A stretch of 64,000 nucleotides of DNA, taken from Joyebacterum sp964521425. GTDB taxonomy: Bacteria > Joyebacterota > Joyebacteria > Joyebacterales > Joyebacteraceae. Below, in pieces: positions 40,110 to 48,800 of the stretch (position 1 is its first letter; every line of letters begins with the position of its first letter). The position numbers were made by a program, and so were the translations under genes. Where the stretch lies: the NCBI GenBank assembly GCA_964521425.1, contig CAZFRO010000002.1:1-64000 (forward strand). The letters are read 5' to 3'. Below the pieces are notes generated by a model. That model saw only the letters and a list, made by a program, of their open reading frames with translations. It did not search any database and was not told the origin of the DNA.

Positions 40110-41078
40110 ATGAGCAGTCTGACGGTACGGCAGATCCTGAAAGAACTCACCGATGAGATGTCATTCGCTATCGCGACCTCCGGGGATGCTCTTGAAAGCG
40201 TCATCGGGACGGGCGAGCTATCCAAACCGGGGTTGTTGCTTGCCGGATTTGAACAGGGGTTTGCGCCGGAGCGAGTCCAGATACTGGGAGAGGCTGAATT
40301 CGCCTTCCTGCTGGCGCTCGATTCCGACGGAAGAAAGCGAGCGCTCAAGAGACTGATTGTGACGCCCGTGCCCTGCATCATCGTCACGGATGGCAATGAG
40401 CCTCCCCCCGAACTGATCGAACTCTGCAACAGTGAGGGTGTCCCGGTCCTGACGACGGAATTCGGATCAAACCAGGTCGTGCGGCAGGTGGGTGCTGCGA
40501 TCGATACCTGGCTCTCCCCACGGACGTCGATTCATGGCACGCTCGTGGACGTTTACGGGATGGGACTGCTATTCACCGGGGCAAGCGGCATAGGTAAGAG
40601 TGAGTGCGGCCTTGATCTCGTTGAGCAGGGGCACAGACTTGTCGCAGATGACGTCGTCTCGGTCATGCGGACACCCCAGGACAATCTGATAGGATCGGGA
40701 AGCGATCTTCTCCGCTACAACATGGAGATCCGCGGCATCGGCATCATCGATGTGCGCGCGGTGTATGGGATTCGTGCCATCCGCCGGCAGAAGCGAATCG
40801 AGATCGAGGTGCGGCTGGTTCACTGGTCCGACCTCGACGACTACGAACGATTGGGGTTGGACGAGGAGACAACTGAGATCCTCGGCATTGAGCTTCCTAT
40901 CGTGACGCTGCCGCTTGTGCCGGGCAAGAACATCACTGTGATCGCGGAGGTCATTGCTCTGAATCAACTTCTGAAACTGGACGGAACCCACCCCGCGAGG
41001 GAATTGGACAAGCGACTCAAGGACCTGGCAGCGGATAAGGCCAGAGTTCGGAAGATCCTCAGGAGCGACACGGAATGA
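40110..41078 (+). CDS. hprK: HPr kinase/phosphorylase
   Basis: The 322-residue protein has the HprK N-terminal domain (VRQILKE...KPGLLLAGFEQGFAPERVQILGEAEFAFL), H142 in SIHGTLVDVYG, Walker A at 157-164 (GASGIGKS), DDVV at 180-183, and the K2-type signature RGIGIIDVRAVYG. It phosphorylates and dephosphorylates Ser46 of HPr. The HPr encoded at 45620 has Ser46, so the pair can be functional. ATG 40110; its stop overlaps the EIIA gene as ATGA. Confidence 0.93.
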   Translation: MSSLTVRQILKELTDEMSFAIATSGDALESVIGTGELSKPGLLLAGFEQGFAPERVQILGEAEFAFLLALDSDGRKRALKRLIVTPVPCIIVTDGNEPPPELIELCNSEGVPVLTTEFGSNQVVRQVGAAIDTWLSPRTSIHGTLVDVYGMGLLFTGASGIGKSECGLDLVEQGHRLVADDVVSVMRTPQDNLIGSGSDLLRYNMEIRGIGIIDVRAVYGIRAIRRQKRIEIEVRLVHWSDLDDYERLGLDEETTEILGIELPIVTLPLVPGKNITVIAEVIALNQLLKLDGTHPARELDKRLKDLAADKARVRKILRSDTE

Positions 41079-41473
41079 CGAACCCCAAGCAGGGAGTCGG
41101 TTGCGTGATCGTCGCGCACGGTGAGGTCGGATCCTGTCTGATAGGTGCCGTGCAGGGGATCCTGGGAACGCAGACTGGTTGCATCGCGGTGACCAACGTG
41201 GGTTTAGGACTCCCGGAGCTCGAGAAAGCGATTCGCAAAGCCGTCGATGAGCTGTCAGGAACACATACGGTTGTTCTTTTCACGGACATGCCAGGTGGCA
41301 GCTGTCACCACGTCTGCAAGGATATCGCCGGAAGCACCGAGGGACTGAGGGTGTTGACGGGGCTGAATCTCATGATGCTCCTTGAGTTCTTCGTGAAGCG
41401 TGAGCGTGTCCCGGTAGCGGAGCTTCTGTCGCTGGTGCAGGAGCGTGGCAAGGACTCCATCAGACTCCTGTAG
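41075..41473 (+). CDS. Mannose-family PTS EIIA domain protein
   Basis: The 132-residue EIIA of the mannose type has the phosphorylated H15 in GCVIVAHGEVGSCLIGAV and the family segment TVVLFTDMPGGSCHHVCKDIA. It accepts phosphate from HPr and passes it to EIIB. Overlap with hprK and an 8-base gap to EIIB place it at the head of a PTS operon. In many Gram-negatives a similar protein near rpoN is regulatory only, but here a full transport complex follows. Confidence 0.92.
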   Translation: MTNPKQGVGCVIVAHGEVGSCLIGAVQGILGTQTGCIAVTNVGLGLPELEKAIRKAVDELSGTHTVVLFTDMPGGSCHHVCKDIAGSTEGLRVLTGLNLMMLLEFFVKRERVPVAELLSLVQERGKDSIRLL

Positions 41474-41481
41474 GAGGGCGC

Positions 41482-41979
41482 TTGGCCTTTGTTCTGGTGC
41501 GGATAGACGATCGTCTGATCCATGGACAGGTGACTGTGGCGTGGGGAGCCCTGCTGAATCCCGATGTGATAGTCCTGGTCAACGACGATGTTGCTTCCAC
41601 GGAGTGGAAGCGCGAGCTGTACTCCACCACAGATACCATGGGAGCTCGAATAGACGTGCTCGGGATCGAGTCGTTCCTCGAGCGCCTGGCGGGAGTAGGG
41701 TGGCAGGAGGAGAACGCCATTCTGGTGGTGAACTCCGCGGCCGATCTTCTCGCGCTCATGCGTGGGGGGCTGTCCACCGAGAGGGTCAATGTGGGCGGCA
41801 TGCACTTCACTGAGGGAAAACGCGAAGTACTTCAGTACGTGTACGTAGATGGAGATGATGTCAGGGATCTCCTCGACATCTCAGATAGAGGCGTCGCACT
41901 GGAAGCACGAGACCTCCCACAGTCCGAACCGGTGGACCTCGTGCCGAAGCTGCTGGAACTCCGTGCGAAGAGCACGTAG
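41482..41979 (+). CDS. Mannose-family PTS EIIB component
   Basis: The 165-residue EIIB starts FVLVRIDDRLIHGQVTVAWG, the diagnostic motif with phosphorylated H14, and continues VLVNDDVASTEWKRELY as in mannose/fructose/sorbose EIIB proteins. TTG 41482 follows AGGAGGGCGC. It receives phosphate from EIIA and delivers it to sugar bound by EIIC/EIID. A GH57 enzyme gene separates it from EIIC. Confidence 0.93.
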   Translation: MAFVLVRIDDRLIHGQVTVAWGALLNPDVIVLVNDDVASTEWKRELYSTTDTMGARIDVLGIESFLERLAGVGWQEENAILVVNSAADLLALMRGGLSTERVNVGGMHFTEGKREVLQYVYVDGDDVRDLLDISDRGVALEARDLPQSEPVDLVPKLLELRAKST

Positions 41980-41998
41980 GAGGGGAGCTCCACCGACT

Positions 41999-44137
41999 TT
42001 GAGCCGTGTCAAACTTATCCTCTGCATCCACGACCACCAACCCGTCGGGAATCTGGGCGGGGTCTTTGAGCATGCGTACGGCGCCTCCTATCTGCCATTC
42101 CTGCAGAAGATGGATAGCTACCCGGACATCAAGTTCGTCCTTCACACGACCGGTACACTCCTTGAGTGGCTCGAGGCGAACGCACCGGACTACATCGAGA
42201 GGGTCGGGGCACTGGCTGCAAGGGGACAGGTCGAGATCATGACGGGCGGCTTCTACGAGCCGATTCTCCCCGCCATCCCACAGAGGGATGCGAGAGGTCA
42301 GATCGAACTCTCGACGGACTACGTCGAGCGGCGTTTCGGCGTGCGTCCGCGAGGGATGTGGCTTGCCGAGCGCGTCTGGGAGCCCGGAATCGCCAAGGTG
42401 ATTGCGGAGAGCGGCGTCGAGTACGTTGCTCTCGACGACTATGAGTTCCGCTTGGCCGGTGTTCCGGACGACGAGCTAAACGGCTACTTCATAACTGAGG
42501 ACGAGGGCGTCCCGCTCAAGCTCTTCCCAATAAGCAAGCGTCTGAGATACCTCATCCCGTTCGCGGAGCCCTCACAGACGCTCGATCACATGCGGTCGCT
42601 CGCGGAGCGAGGCGATGATCTCGTGGCCGTATTCGGCGACGACGGCGAGAAGTTCGGCGTCTGGCCGGGAACACACAAGCACGTCTACGAGGATGGCTGG
42701 CTCGACCGGTTCCTCCAGGCGCTCAGCGACAGTTCAGACTGGCTCAAGCTCTCGACCTTCGCAGAGGTTGTCGACTCAGCGCCTTCGCGGGGGCGCGTGT
42801 ACCTGCCGAGCTCATCGTATCCTGAGATGATGGAATGGGCGCTTCCGACAGAAGCACGACGAGAGTACGAGCTGTTCCTCAATGAGGTGAAGCACGCGGG
42901 GTGGGAAGGGCGTTGGGGAACGTTCGTAAGCGGTGGAACCTGGAAGGGCTTCATAGCGAAGTACGATGAAGCGAACCACATGATGAGGAAGATGTACCGC
43001 GTGAGCGGGAAGGTGGAGCGTGCCGCCACTGGCTCCGATCATGGCGCGGATTCGGTGCTTGCTCAGGCGCGGGAAGCGCTCTGGAAGGGGCAGTGCAACT
43101 GCGCCTACTGGCACGGCGTCTTCGGGGGGCTATACCTTCCACATCTGAGATCGGCCATCTACCAGCACCTCATCAGGGCCGAGAATCTCCTCGAGGCCGG
43201 TCGGGAGAACGAGGCTTCGGTGACTGCCGACGTGATCGATCACGACCTCGACGGAAACCACGAAGTCCTTCTCGAGTCGAAAGAGATGAACGCATACATA
43301 CATCCGTCCAGGGGCGGGATGCTCTTCGAACTCGACCTGAGAAGGGCCGAGTGGAATGCCGTAGCGACGATGGCCCGGCACGATGAGGCCTACCATCACG
43401 AGCTTGAGAACTCCTCGCCGGGGGACGGGTACGGCGAGACGGTAAGCATTCATGACGCCATGGTTGCGAAGGAAGAGGGCCTGTCAGAACTCGCGCACCC
43501 CGATGCATATCCGAGAGTGGGAGCCATCGACCATATTCTCCCGGCCGGTATCGGTCTGGCCGAGATGAAGGATCCTGCCGGAAGCGATCTTGTCCCGCTT
43601 GGGGGCGAGTGCTACGAGTTTGAAGTCGCACGTCACGAGGGTGGTGTCGCCGTCAAGATGGCGGTGCAATCAAGTGTGCCGAACGAAGACGGAGCGGTCC
43701 CGATCGCGCTCACGAAGACCGTGAGCCTCGATACAGGGGGTAGGCTTCGAGTCTCCTGGTCACTGAAGGCCGAGAGCAGGCTCGACGCCGTCTTTGCCAG
43801 CGAATGGACGCTGGCCCTGTTGACGGGACTTCCGGACTACGCGGAACTCGTTCATGACGGAGACTGCGTGATTCACGCGGATTCACCGCATGAGCTCGAG
43901 TCCTGCCGGCATCTTGAGGTAAAGGACCGAATCCGCCGAGAGGTCGTGAGGATGGACTTCGGGGCCGAGGCGGGAGTCTGGATTCATCCTCTCGAGACCG
44001 TATCGCAGTCCGAGAGTGGGTTCGAGAAGGTGTATCAGGGGATCACGATTCTGCCTCACTGGAGAGTCTCGCTGGCCGCGGGTGAGACGGCGGCTTTCGA
44101 GATGACGCTCGACTCTGTAGCTCTTGAAGAGGAGTGA
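41999..44137 (+). CDS. GH57 family 4-alpha-glucanotransferase/alpha-amylase-like protein
   Basis: About 712 residues with the GH57 barrel beginning LILCIHDHQPVGNLGGVFEHAYGASYLPFLQ, then HTTGTLLEWLEANAPDYI and GGFYEPILPAIP. The nucleophile region is GMWLAERVWEPGIAKVIAESGVEY, and the acid residue lies in VAVFGDDGEKFGVWPGT. Then come central helical and C-terminal beta domains (DUF1925/1926 type), as in Thermococcus-type glucanotransferases. It probably disproportionates maltooligosaccharides in the cytoplasm; there is no signal peptide. TTG 41999 is the only reasonable start, about 10 bases after AGGAGGGGAG. Its position inside a PTS operon is unusual; its stop overlaps the EIIC start. Confidence 0.9.
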   Translation: MSRVKLILCIHDHQPVGNLGGVFEHAYGASYLPFLQKMDSYPDIKFVLHTTGTLLEWLEANAPDYIERVGALAARGQVEIMTGGFYEPILPAIPQRDARGQIELSTDYVERRFGVRPRGMWLAERVWEPGIAKVIAESGVEYVALDDYEFRLAGVPDDELNGYFITEDEGVPLKLFPISKRLRYLIPFAEPSQTLDHMRSLAERGDDLVAVFGDDGEKFGVWPGTHKHVYEDGWLDRFLQALSDSSDWLKLSTFAEVVDSAPSRGRVYLPSSSYPEMMEWALPTEARREYELFLNEVKHAGWEGRWGTFVSGGTWKGFIAKYDEANHMMRKMYRVSGKVERAATGSDHGADSVLAQAREALWKGQCNCAYWHGVFGGLYLPHLRSAIYQHLIRAENLLEAGRENEASVTADVIDHDLDGNHEVLLESKEMNAYIHPSRGGMLFELDLRRAEWNAVATMARHDEAYHHELENSSPGDGYGETVSIHDAMVAKEEGLSELAHPDAYPRVGAIDHILPAGIGLAEMKDPAGSDLVPLGGECYEFEVARHEGGVAVKMAVQSSVPNEDGAVPIALTKTVSLDTGGRLRVSWSLKAESRLDAVFASEWTLALLTGLPDYAELVHDGDCVIHADSPHELESCRHLEVKDRIRREVVRMDFGAEAGVWIHPLETVSQSESGFEKVYQGITILPHWRVSLAAGETAAFEMTLDSVALEEE

Positions 44138-44820
44138 TGTTGACGGAGCCTGTTGCCATCATTCTCCTGTCGATCCTGGCGGGCGCAGTCGCACTCGATA
44201 CGACTGCAGCTTTCCAGATGATGTTCTCGCAGCCGCTTGTTGCGGGGACCTGTGCAGGGCTGATCCTGGGGCATCCGGAGACAGGTCTTCTCATGGGTAC
44301 CGCCCTGCAGCTGGTCTGGGTGGCGGCGCTTCCGGTTGGAGGTGCGCTCTTCCCGGACACGGGACCGGCGGCGGTAGTTGGTGTGGGGCTCGCGGTGCTT
44401 CTGATCTCGAGGGGAACGGCCGGTGGGTGGGCTGTCTCTTCGGGTCTCTTCGTCGCTCTTGGAGTCGCGGCAGCTGGGAGCATCGTGACGATGAAGCTGC
44501 GGAGACAGAACGTCCGTCTGGCCGAGAAGGCTCTGGCGTCAGTTGAGAGGAGTGATCTTGGAGGGGTGCGCCGCGCCATCCTCCAGGCATTGGGATTCAG
44601 GTTCATGTCAGCTGCAGTTCTGTCGGCCGCCATTCTCGTGGTGATGGTGCCGCTTCTGGCAAGGGCCTTCCGCGGAGCTCAGCTCAGTGAGTTTCCTGCG
44701 CTCCTGTGGGCTGCGCCGATAGCGGCGGGAACCGTCCTTCTGATCGCACGCGGTCGGTTTGAACGTGTGCTCCTGGGGGTTGGGGTTCTCGTGGGCGTTC
44801 TCATGGTGGCGGTGACGTAG
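44137..44820 (+). CDS. Mannose-family PTS EIIC component
   Basis: The 227-residue membrane protein has several hydrophobic helices. DTTAAFQMMFSQPLVAGTCAGLILGHPETGLLMGTALQLVWVAALPVGGALFPD is strongly typical of the mannose/sorbose EIIC family. It forms the sugar channel with EIID. ATG 44137 overlaps the GH57 stop (TGATG); GTG 44134 is possible. The EIID gene follows after 3 bases. The substrate cannot be told from sequence. Confidence 0.9.
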   Translation: MLTEPVAIILLSILAGAVALDTTAAFQMMFSQPLVAGTCAGLILGHPETGLLMGTALQLVWVAALPVGGALFPDTGPAAVVGVGLAVLLISRGTAGGWAVSSGLFVALGVAAAGSIVTMKLRRQNVRLAEKALASVERSDLGGVRRAILQALGFRFMSAAVLSAAILVVMVPLLARAFRGAQLSEFPALLWAAPIAAGTVLLIARGRFERVLLGVGVLVGVLMVAVT

Positions 44821-44823
44821 AGT

Positions 44824-45618
44824 GTGGCGAGTGAGGAGGGAAGGGCCGTGACGGTCGGACGGTCAAAGCTGAACGGGTTCGCCCTACACGCTTCTCTGTT
44901 CGCGCGGTCGTTCTTAGTGCAGTCCGTATGGAACCCACGCGGTATGCAGAATGTGGGTCTCTGTTTTGCTCTCCTGCCGCTCGCACGTTCGCTCTCGGAG
45001 CCGGAGAGACGGAAGTTCATGATGAGGCATCTGAGTTTCTTCAATACCAATCCGACGATGGCGTCGTATGTGATCGGCGCCGTAGCGAGGGCAGAGGCGG
45101 AAGGGCGTGGGGCGCTGGAATCGGATGATATCAAGCTGACGATGGGTGGGCCTCTCGGCATGGCGGGGGATTCACTCATGTGGGGGGCAGTTCGTCCTCT
45201 GGCCGGACTGATTGCAGCGTTGGTCGCGATCTATGCTCTCTACGGCGGTTCATGGAGCGTATGGTGGGCTCTGCTGGCCCTGCTATTGATATACAACGTC
45301 CCGCATCTCTATCTCAGGGGACGCGGAATCCTGGTGGGATCCAGGCTCGGCGCCGCCGGGGCGAGGGAAGTGACGGGGCCGGGTTTCAAGAGGACCGTGA
45401 TCATTGCGCGGGGGCTTCTGGCCTTCACGGCGGGTGTGGTTCTGGTGGTTGCGGTTGCTCGTCCTGGCGCCACCACGCCCATCTCGCTCGCTTTGGTGGT
45501 CCTCCTGCTGGCTCTGGCCTCACTGGCTGCGCGACTCAGGATCTCCGCGACGGTGGTTGGCCTGGTGGGTGGCTTGGCATGGCTTGCTTTGGAGGTCTTC
45601 GGTGGGAACGGGGGATAG
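44824..45618 (+). CDS. Mannose-family PTS EIID component
   Basis: The 264-residue protein begins with the soluble EIID part: ARSFLVQSVWNPRGMQNVGLCFALLP, HLSFFNTNPTMASYVIGAVARAEAEG and IKLTMGGPLGMAGDSLMWGAVRPL, all family signatures. The C-terminus is hydrophobic. It pairs with EIIC in the membrane. GTG 44824. HPr follows after one base. Confidence 0.9.
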   Translation: MASEEGRAVTVGRSKLNGFALHASLFARSFLVQSVWNPRGMQNVGLCFALLPLARSLSEPERRKFMMRHLSFFNTNPTMASYVIGAVARAEAEGRGALESDDIKLTMGGPLGMAGDSLMWGAVRPLAGLIAALVAIYALYGGSWSVWWALLALLLIYNVPHLYLRGRGILVGSRLGAAGAREVTGPGFKRTVIIARGLLAFTAGVVLVVAVARPGATTPISLALVVLLLALASLAARLRISATVVGLVGGLAWLALEVFGGNGG

Positions 45619-45619
45619 A

Positions 45620-45886
45620 TTGATCGAGAGAACGGTAACGATAGCGAACCGCGTCGGTCTTCATGCCCGCCCGGCGGCGGAGTTCGTGAAGCTCGCCGGT
45701 CGCTTCAGGGCGGATATCAAGTTGAGCAAGGACGATCTGACCGTTGATGGGAAGAGCATCATGGGAGTCATGATGCTCGCAGCCGAGCACGGCAGCTCCG
45801 TCATCGTCACCATTGAGGGGTCGGATGAAGAAGAGGCCATGGCGGTGCTGGCTGAGTTTCTCGAGACCAACTCTGACGAGGAATAG
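45620..45886 (+). CDS. ptsH: Phosphocarrier protein HPr
   Basis: The 88-residue HPr starts at TTG 45620 after GGGGGATAGA. H15 in NRVGLHARPAAEFVKLA is the EI-phosphorylated residue, and S46 in DGKSIMGVMML is the HprK target, both at canonical numbers. The start codon is supported by this numbering and by the preceding stop. It feeds phosphate to EIIA and, when phosphorylated on Ser46, could signal carbon status. Confidence 0.95.
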   Translation: MIERTVTIANRVGLHARPAAEFVKLAGRFRADIKLSKDDLTVDGKSIMGVMMLAAEHGSSVIVTIEGSDEEEAMAVLAEFLETNSDEE

Positions 45887-45889
45887 CAT

Positions 45890-47677
45890 TTGCTTCTTGA
45901 TCTGTCGAAAATAGGGAAGGCGAAGGTAATCGAGGGCATCCCGGCATCTCCCGGGATCGTCATCGGCAAGGCCTTCATCATGGACACCGAGCGACCGCAC
46001 GTGTCGCACGAAAGGATCTCTGGGGAGGACGTCGAGCGTGAGGTAGAGAGCTTCATGGCGGCCGTGCAAAGCACCCGCGAACTCCTCGTGCGCTTGCGCA
46101 CAAAGCTCGAGGATGAGCTAGGTGAGAGCCACGCCAGGATGTTCGACGCTCATCTCATGATGCTCGATGACTCCATGATCATCGACGGAACGCTCAAACG
46201 TATACGCGAGAACAGCTGCAGAGCCTCGCTCGCCCTGACGGAGACCATGGGGCAGATCATCAAGGTCATGGGGCGTACGAAGGACGAGTACCTCCGTGAG
46301 CGGGTCTACGATATCAAGGACATCGAGCGCAGACTCCTCATGCACCTGCTCGGGCGAAAGGACGGGTGTCTGGCCGATCTGGAAGACGAGGTCATCATCG
46401 TTGCACACGATCTCCCGGCCACGGTCACCGCATCGATGCGCCGAGAACGTGTGAAGGGTTTCGTCACAGAGGTGGGAGGACGCACGTCGCACGCATCGAT
46501 CATGGCCAGGTCGCTCGAGATACCTGCTGTCGTCGGGACGCACTCGGTGACGAACGCCGTGGACCAGGGAGAGATGGTCATCATCGATGGCATCACTGGG
46601 ATGCTCGTACACGATTTTGATGACGCCGTGCTTGAGTACTACCGTGACAGGCAGAGAGAGTACAAGGAGTTTGAACGGCAGCTTCTGCTTGTTAAGGACT
46701 ACCCGGCGGTGACGCGGGACGGACACAACTTTGAGCTCTGGGCGAATATCGAGCTTGCCGAGGAAGTGGACTCCGCGAAGGCTCACGGGGCGGAGGGAAT
46801 CGGGCTCTTCAGGACAGAGTATCTGTTCATCGCCAGAGACGATATCCCCTCTGAGGACGAGCAGTACGAGGCGTACCGGAGAGCCGTCGAGACGATGGCT
46901 CCGGGGCCCGTAATCATCAGGACACTCGATGTTGGCGGCGACAAGTTCATCGCCGGGGGCGAGCACCAGCGTGAGGCGAACCCGTACCTCGGGTGGCGTG
47001 GGATCCGCTACTGCCTCGGGCAGCCGAACCTCTTCATCCGGCAGCTCAAGGCAATCCTCCGCGCGAGCGCACACGGTGAGGCTCGCATCATGTTCCCGAT
47101 GGTGTCGTCGCTGAACGAAGTAAGGGACGCCAAGCAGGTGTTAGAGGCGGCGCGCCAACAGCTGATTATCGAGGGCAAGGAGTTCGCCGAGTCGATTGAC
47201 ATCGGCATCATGATAGAGACCCCGGCTGCGGTAGTTCTGGCCAAGTTGTTTGCGAAGGAAGTGGATTTCTTCAGCATCGGCTCGAACGATCTCATTCAGT
47301 ATACGCTCGCAGTGGACCGCGGAAACGACCGCGTGGCATACCTCTACGATCAGTATCACCCGGCTGTGCTGTCCCTGATTCGCGACACAGTCCACGCCGC
47401 GAGAAAACAGAAGATCCCGGTGGGGCTATGTGGGGAGATGGCCGGAGACCCACTCGCGGTGTTGCTGCTCATCGGCCTTGGGTTGGACGAGCTGTCGATG
47501 AGTCCTCTGGTGCTTCCCGAGGTGAAGAGCATCATTCGCTCTACTAGCTACAGGTCAGCCAGGAAGACCGTCGCGCAGGCACTCGATATGGCGACAGGGT
47601 CGGAGGTGAGACGCCATCTTCAGCAGATCTTCAAGAAGGCCTATCCTGAGATAAGTGCAACGGAGATGATTGAATGA
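45890..47677 (+). CDS. ptsI: PTS enzyme I (PEP-protein phosphotransferase)
   Basis: EI transfers phosphate from PEP to HPr. The 595-residue protein starts near VIEGIPASPGIVIGKAF, has the active H201 in GGRTSHASIMARS, LFRTEYLFI in the TIM barrel, IMIETPAAV, and the PEP-site cysteine in VGLCGEMAGDP. TTG 45890 lies four bases after HPr. Its stop overlaps the isomerase gene as ATGA. Confidence 0.96.
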   Translation: MLLDLSKIGKAKVIEGIPASPGIVIGKAFIMDTERPHVSHERISGEDVEREVESFMAAVQSTRELLVRLRTKLEDELGESHARMFDAHLMMLDDSMIIDGTLKRIRENSCRASLALTETMGQIIKVMGRTKDEYLRERVYDIKDIERRLLMHLLGRKDGCLADLEDEVIIVAHDLPATVTASMRRERVKGFVTEVGGRTSHASIMARSLEIPAVVGTHSVTNAVDQGEMVIIDGITGMLVHDFDDAVLEYYRDRQREYKEFERQLLLVKDYPAVTRDGHNFELWANIELAEEVDSAKAHGAEGIGLFRTEYLFIARDDIPSEDEQYEAYRRAVETMAPGPVIIRTLDVGGDKFIAGGEHQREANPYLGWRGIRYCLGQPNLFIRQLKAILRASAHGEARIMFPMVSSLNEVRDAKQVLEAARQQLIIEGKEFAESIDIGIMIETPAAVVLAKLFAKEVDFFSIGSNDLIQYTLAVDRGNDRVAYLYDQYHPAVLSLIRDTVHAARKQKIPVGLCGEMAGDPLAVLLLIGLGLDELSMSPLVLPEVKSIIRSTSYRSARKTVAQALDMATGSEVRRHLQQIFKKAYPEISATEMIE

Positions 47678-48738
47678 GCATACTCAATGACAGAGAGACG
47701 ATTGTCGCCGGTGATCCAGGAGGAATGCTGGGCCATCTGGAGGGCTTTTCGAGTCAGCTGCGTGTGGCCGCTGGAATCGGTGAGGATTGCGTCATCTCAC
47801 GGAGCAGCAGTGGAATCTCATCCGTGGTCGTGCTCGGCATGGGGGGCTCCGCCATAGGAGGGGAGTTCGCCCAAGGGTATCTCTACGACAGGCTGCGAGT
47901 GCCGATGCAGGTGGTCCGGAATTATCGCCTTCCAGCGCATGTGGGTCCCGACACCCTGGTGATAACATCGAGCTACTCAGGGAACACCGAGGAGACTCTT
48001 GCGAGTTACTCGGAGGCCGTGTCGAGGGGCGCCAAGCCTATCTGCTTCACCACCGGTGGTGAGCTGACACGGAGAGCCAACGAGGCCGGACATGACGTCA
48101 TAGCTATCCCACCGGGGCTTCCCCCGAGGGCGGCGCTTGGGCTAAGCCTCGTGCCGCTGTTGAAGATACTGGGGAGATTGGGACTGGCGCCTGATGCGAC
48201 CCCCGAGATCGATGAGGGGATCGAGATGGCTGCGGAGCTGGCTTCCGAGTACGGAGTAGCCGTGCGAACGGATGCAAACCTCGCGAAGGACCTCGCGGAG
48301 TGGCTCCACGGGCACGTACCCGTCGTGTACGGATCGGCACCATGGGTGTCTGTGGTCGCGACGAGGTGGTGTGGGCAGTTCTCGGAGAACTCCAAGATCG
48401 TGGCTCACATGAATGAACTGCCGGAGATGAACCACAACGAGATCGTTGGCTGGAGCGCCCACAGCCCGCTGACAGACACGGCGCGGGTCGTGTTTCTGTG
48501 CGACTGCGATGATCACAAGCGGGTAGCCAGGAGGATCGAGATCACAAGGGAGTCCATCGCCGCAACCGGGGCTCTGGTTCGCTCGGTGGAGAGCAGGGGA
48601 GCGTCGCGACTGGCGAGACTGCTTTCGCTGGTCATTCTCGGTGATTTCGCGAGCTTGTACCTGGCCGTTCTAGCAAGAGCTGATCCGACGCCCGTTCGTC
48701 CGATAGACAAGTTGAAGGCGGAGCTTGCCGACAGCTAG
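47674..48738 (+). CDS. Bifunctional phosphoglucose/phosphomannose isomerase family (SIS)
   Basis: The 354-residue two-SIS-domain protein has the family segments SVVVLGMGGSAIGGEFAQ, TLVITSSYSGNTEETLASY, PPRAALGLSLVPLL and PEMNHNEIVGW. These enzymes interconvert glucose 6-phosphate, mannose 6-phosphate and fructose 6-phosphate. Directly after ptsI, it would process the sugar phosphates delivered by a glucose/mannose PTS. That supports, without proving, a hexose substrate for the transporter. Confidence 0.9.
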   Translation: MSILNDRETIVAGDPGGMLGHLEGFSSQLRVAAGIGEDCVISRSSSGISSVVVLGMGGSAIGGEFAQGYLYDRLRVPMQVVRNYRLPAHVGPDTLVITSSYSGNTEETLASYSEAVSRGAKPICFTTGGELTRRANEAGHDVIAIPPGLPPRAALGLSLVPLLKILGRLGLAPDATPEIDEGIEMAAELASEYGVAVRTDANLAKDLAEWLHGHVPVVYGSAPWVSVVATRWCGQFSENSKIVAHMNELPEMNHNEIVGWSAHSPLTDTARVVFLCDCDDHKRVARRIEITRESIAATGALVRSVESRGASRLARLLSLVILGDFASLYLAVLARADPTPVRPIDKLKAELADS

Positions 48739-48757
48739 ACAAGGACTTGCCACTCTG

Positions 48758-48775
48758 CCGGAAGCGTCGTTCCGG
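48758..48775. other. Small hairpin in the isomerase-nucleotidyltransferase gap
   Basis: CCGGAA (48758-48763) and TTCCGG (48770-48775) form a perfect 6-bp stem with a 6-base loop, 25 bases before the next start codon. No T-run follows. It may partly mask the following ribosome binding region. Confidence 0.3.
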
Positions 48776-48800
48776 AGGAGCGCGTACGAAAGGAACCTAC

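Noticed and set aside
46118..47074. 318-codon minus-strand frame over ptsI
   Set aside because: Enzyme I motifs are complete on the + strand; the reverse frame has none.
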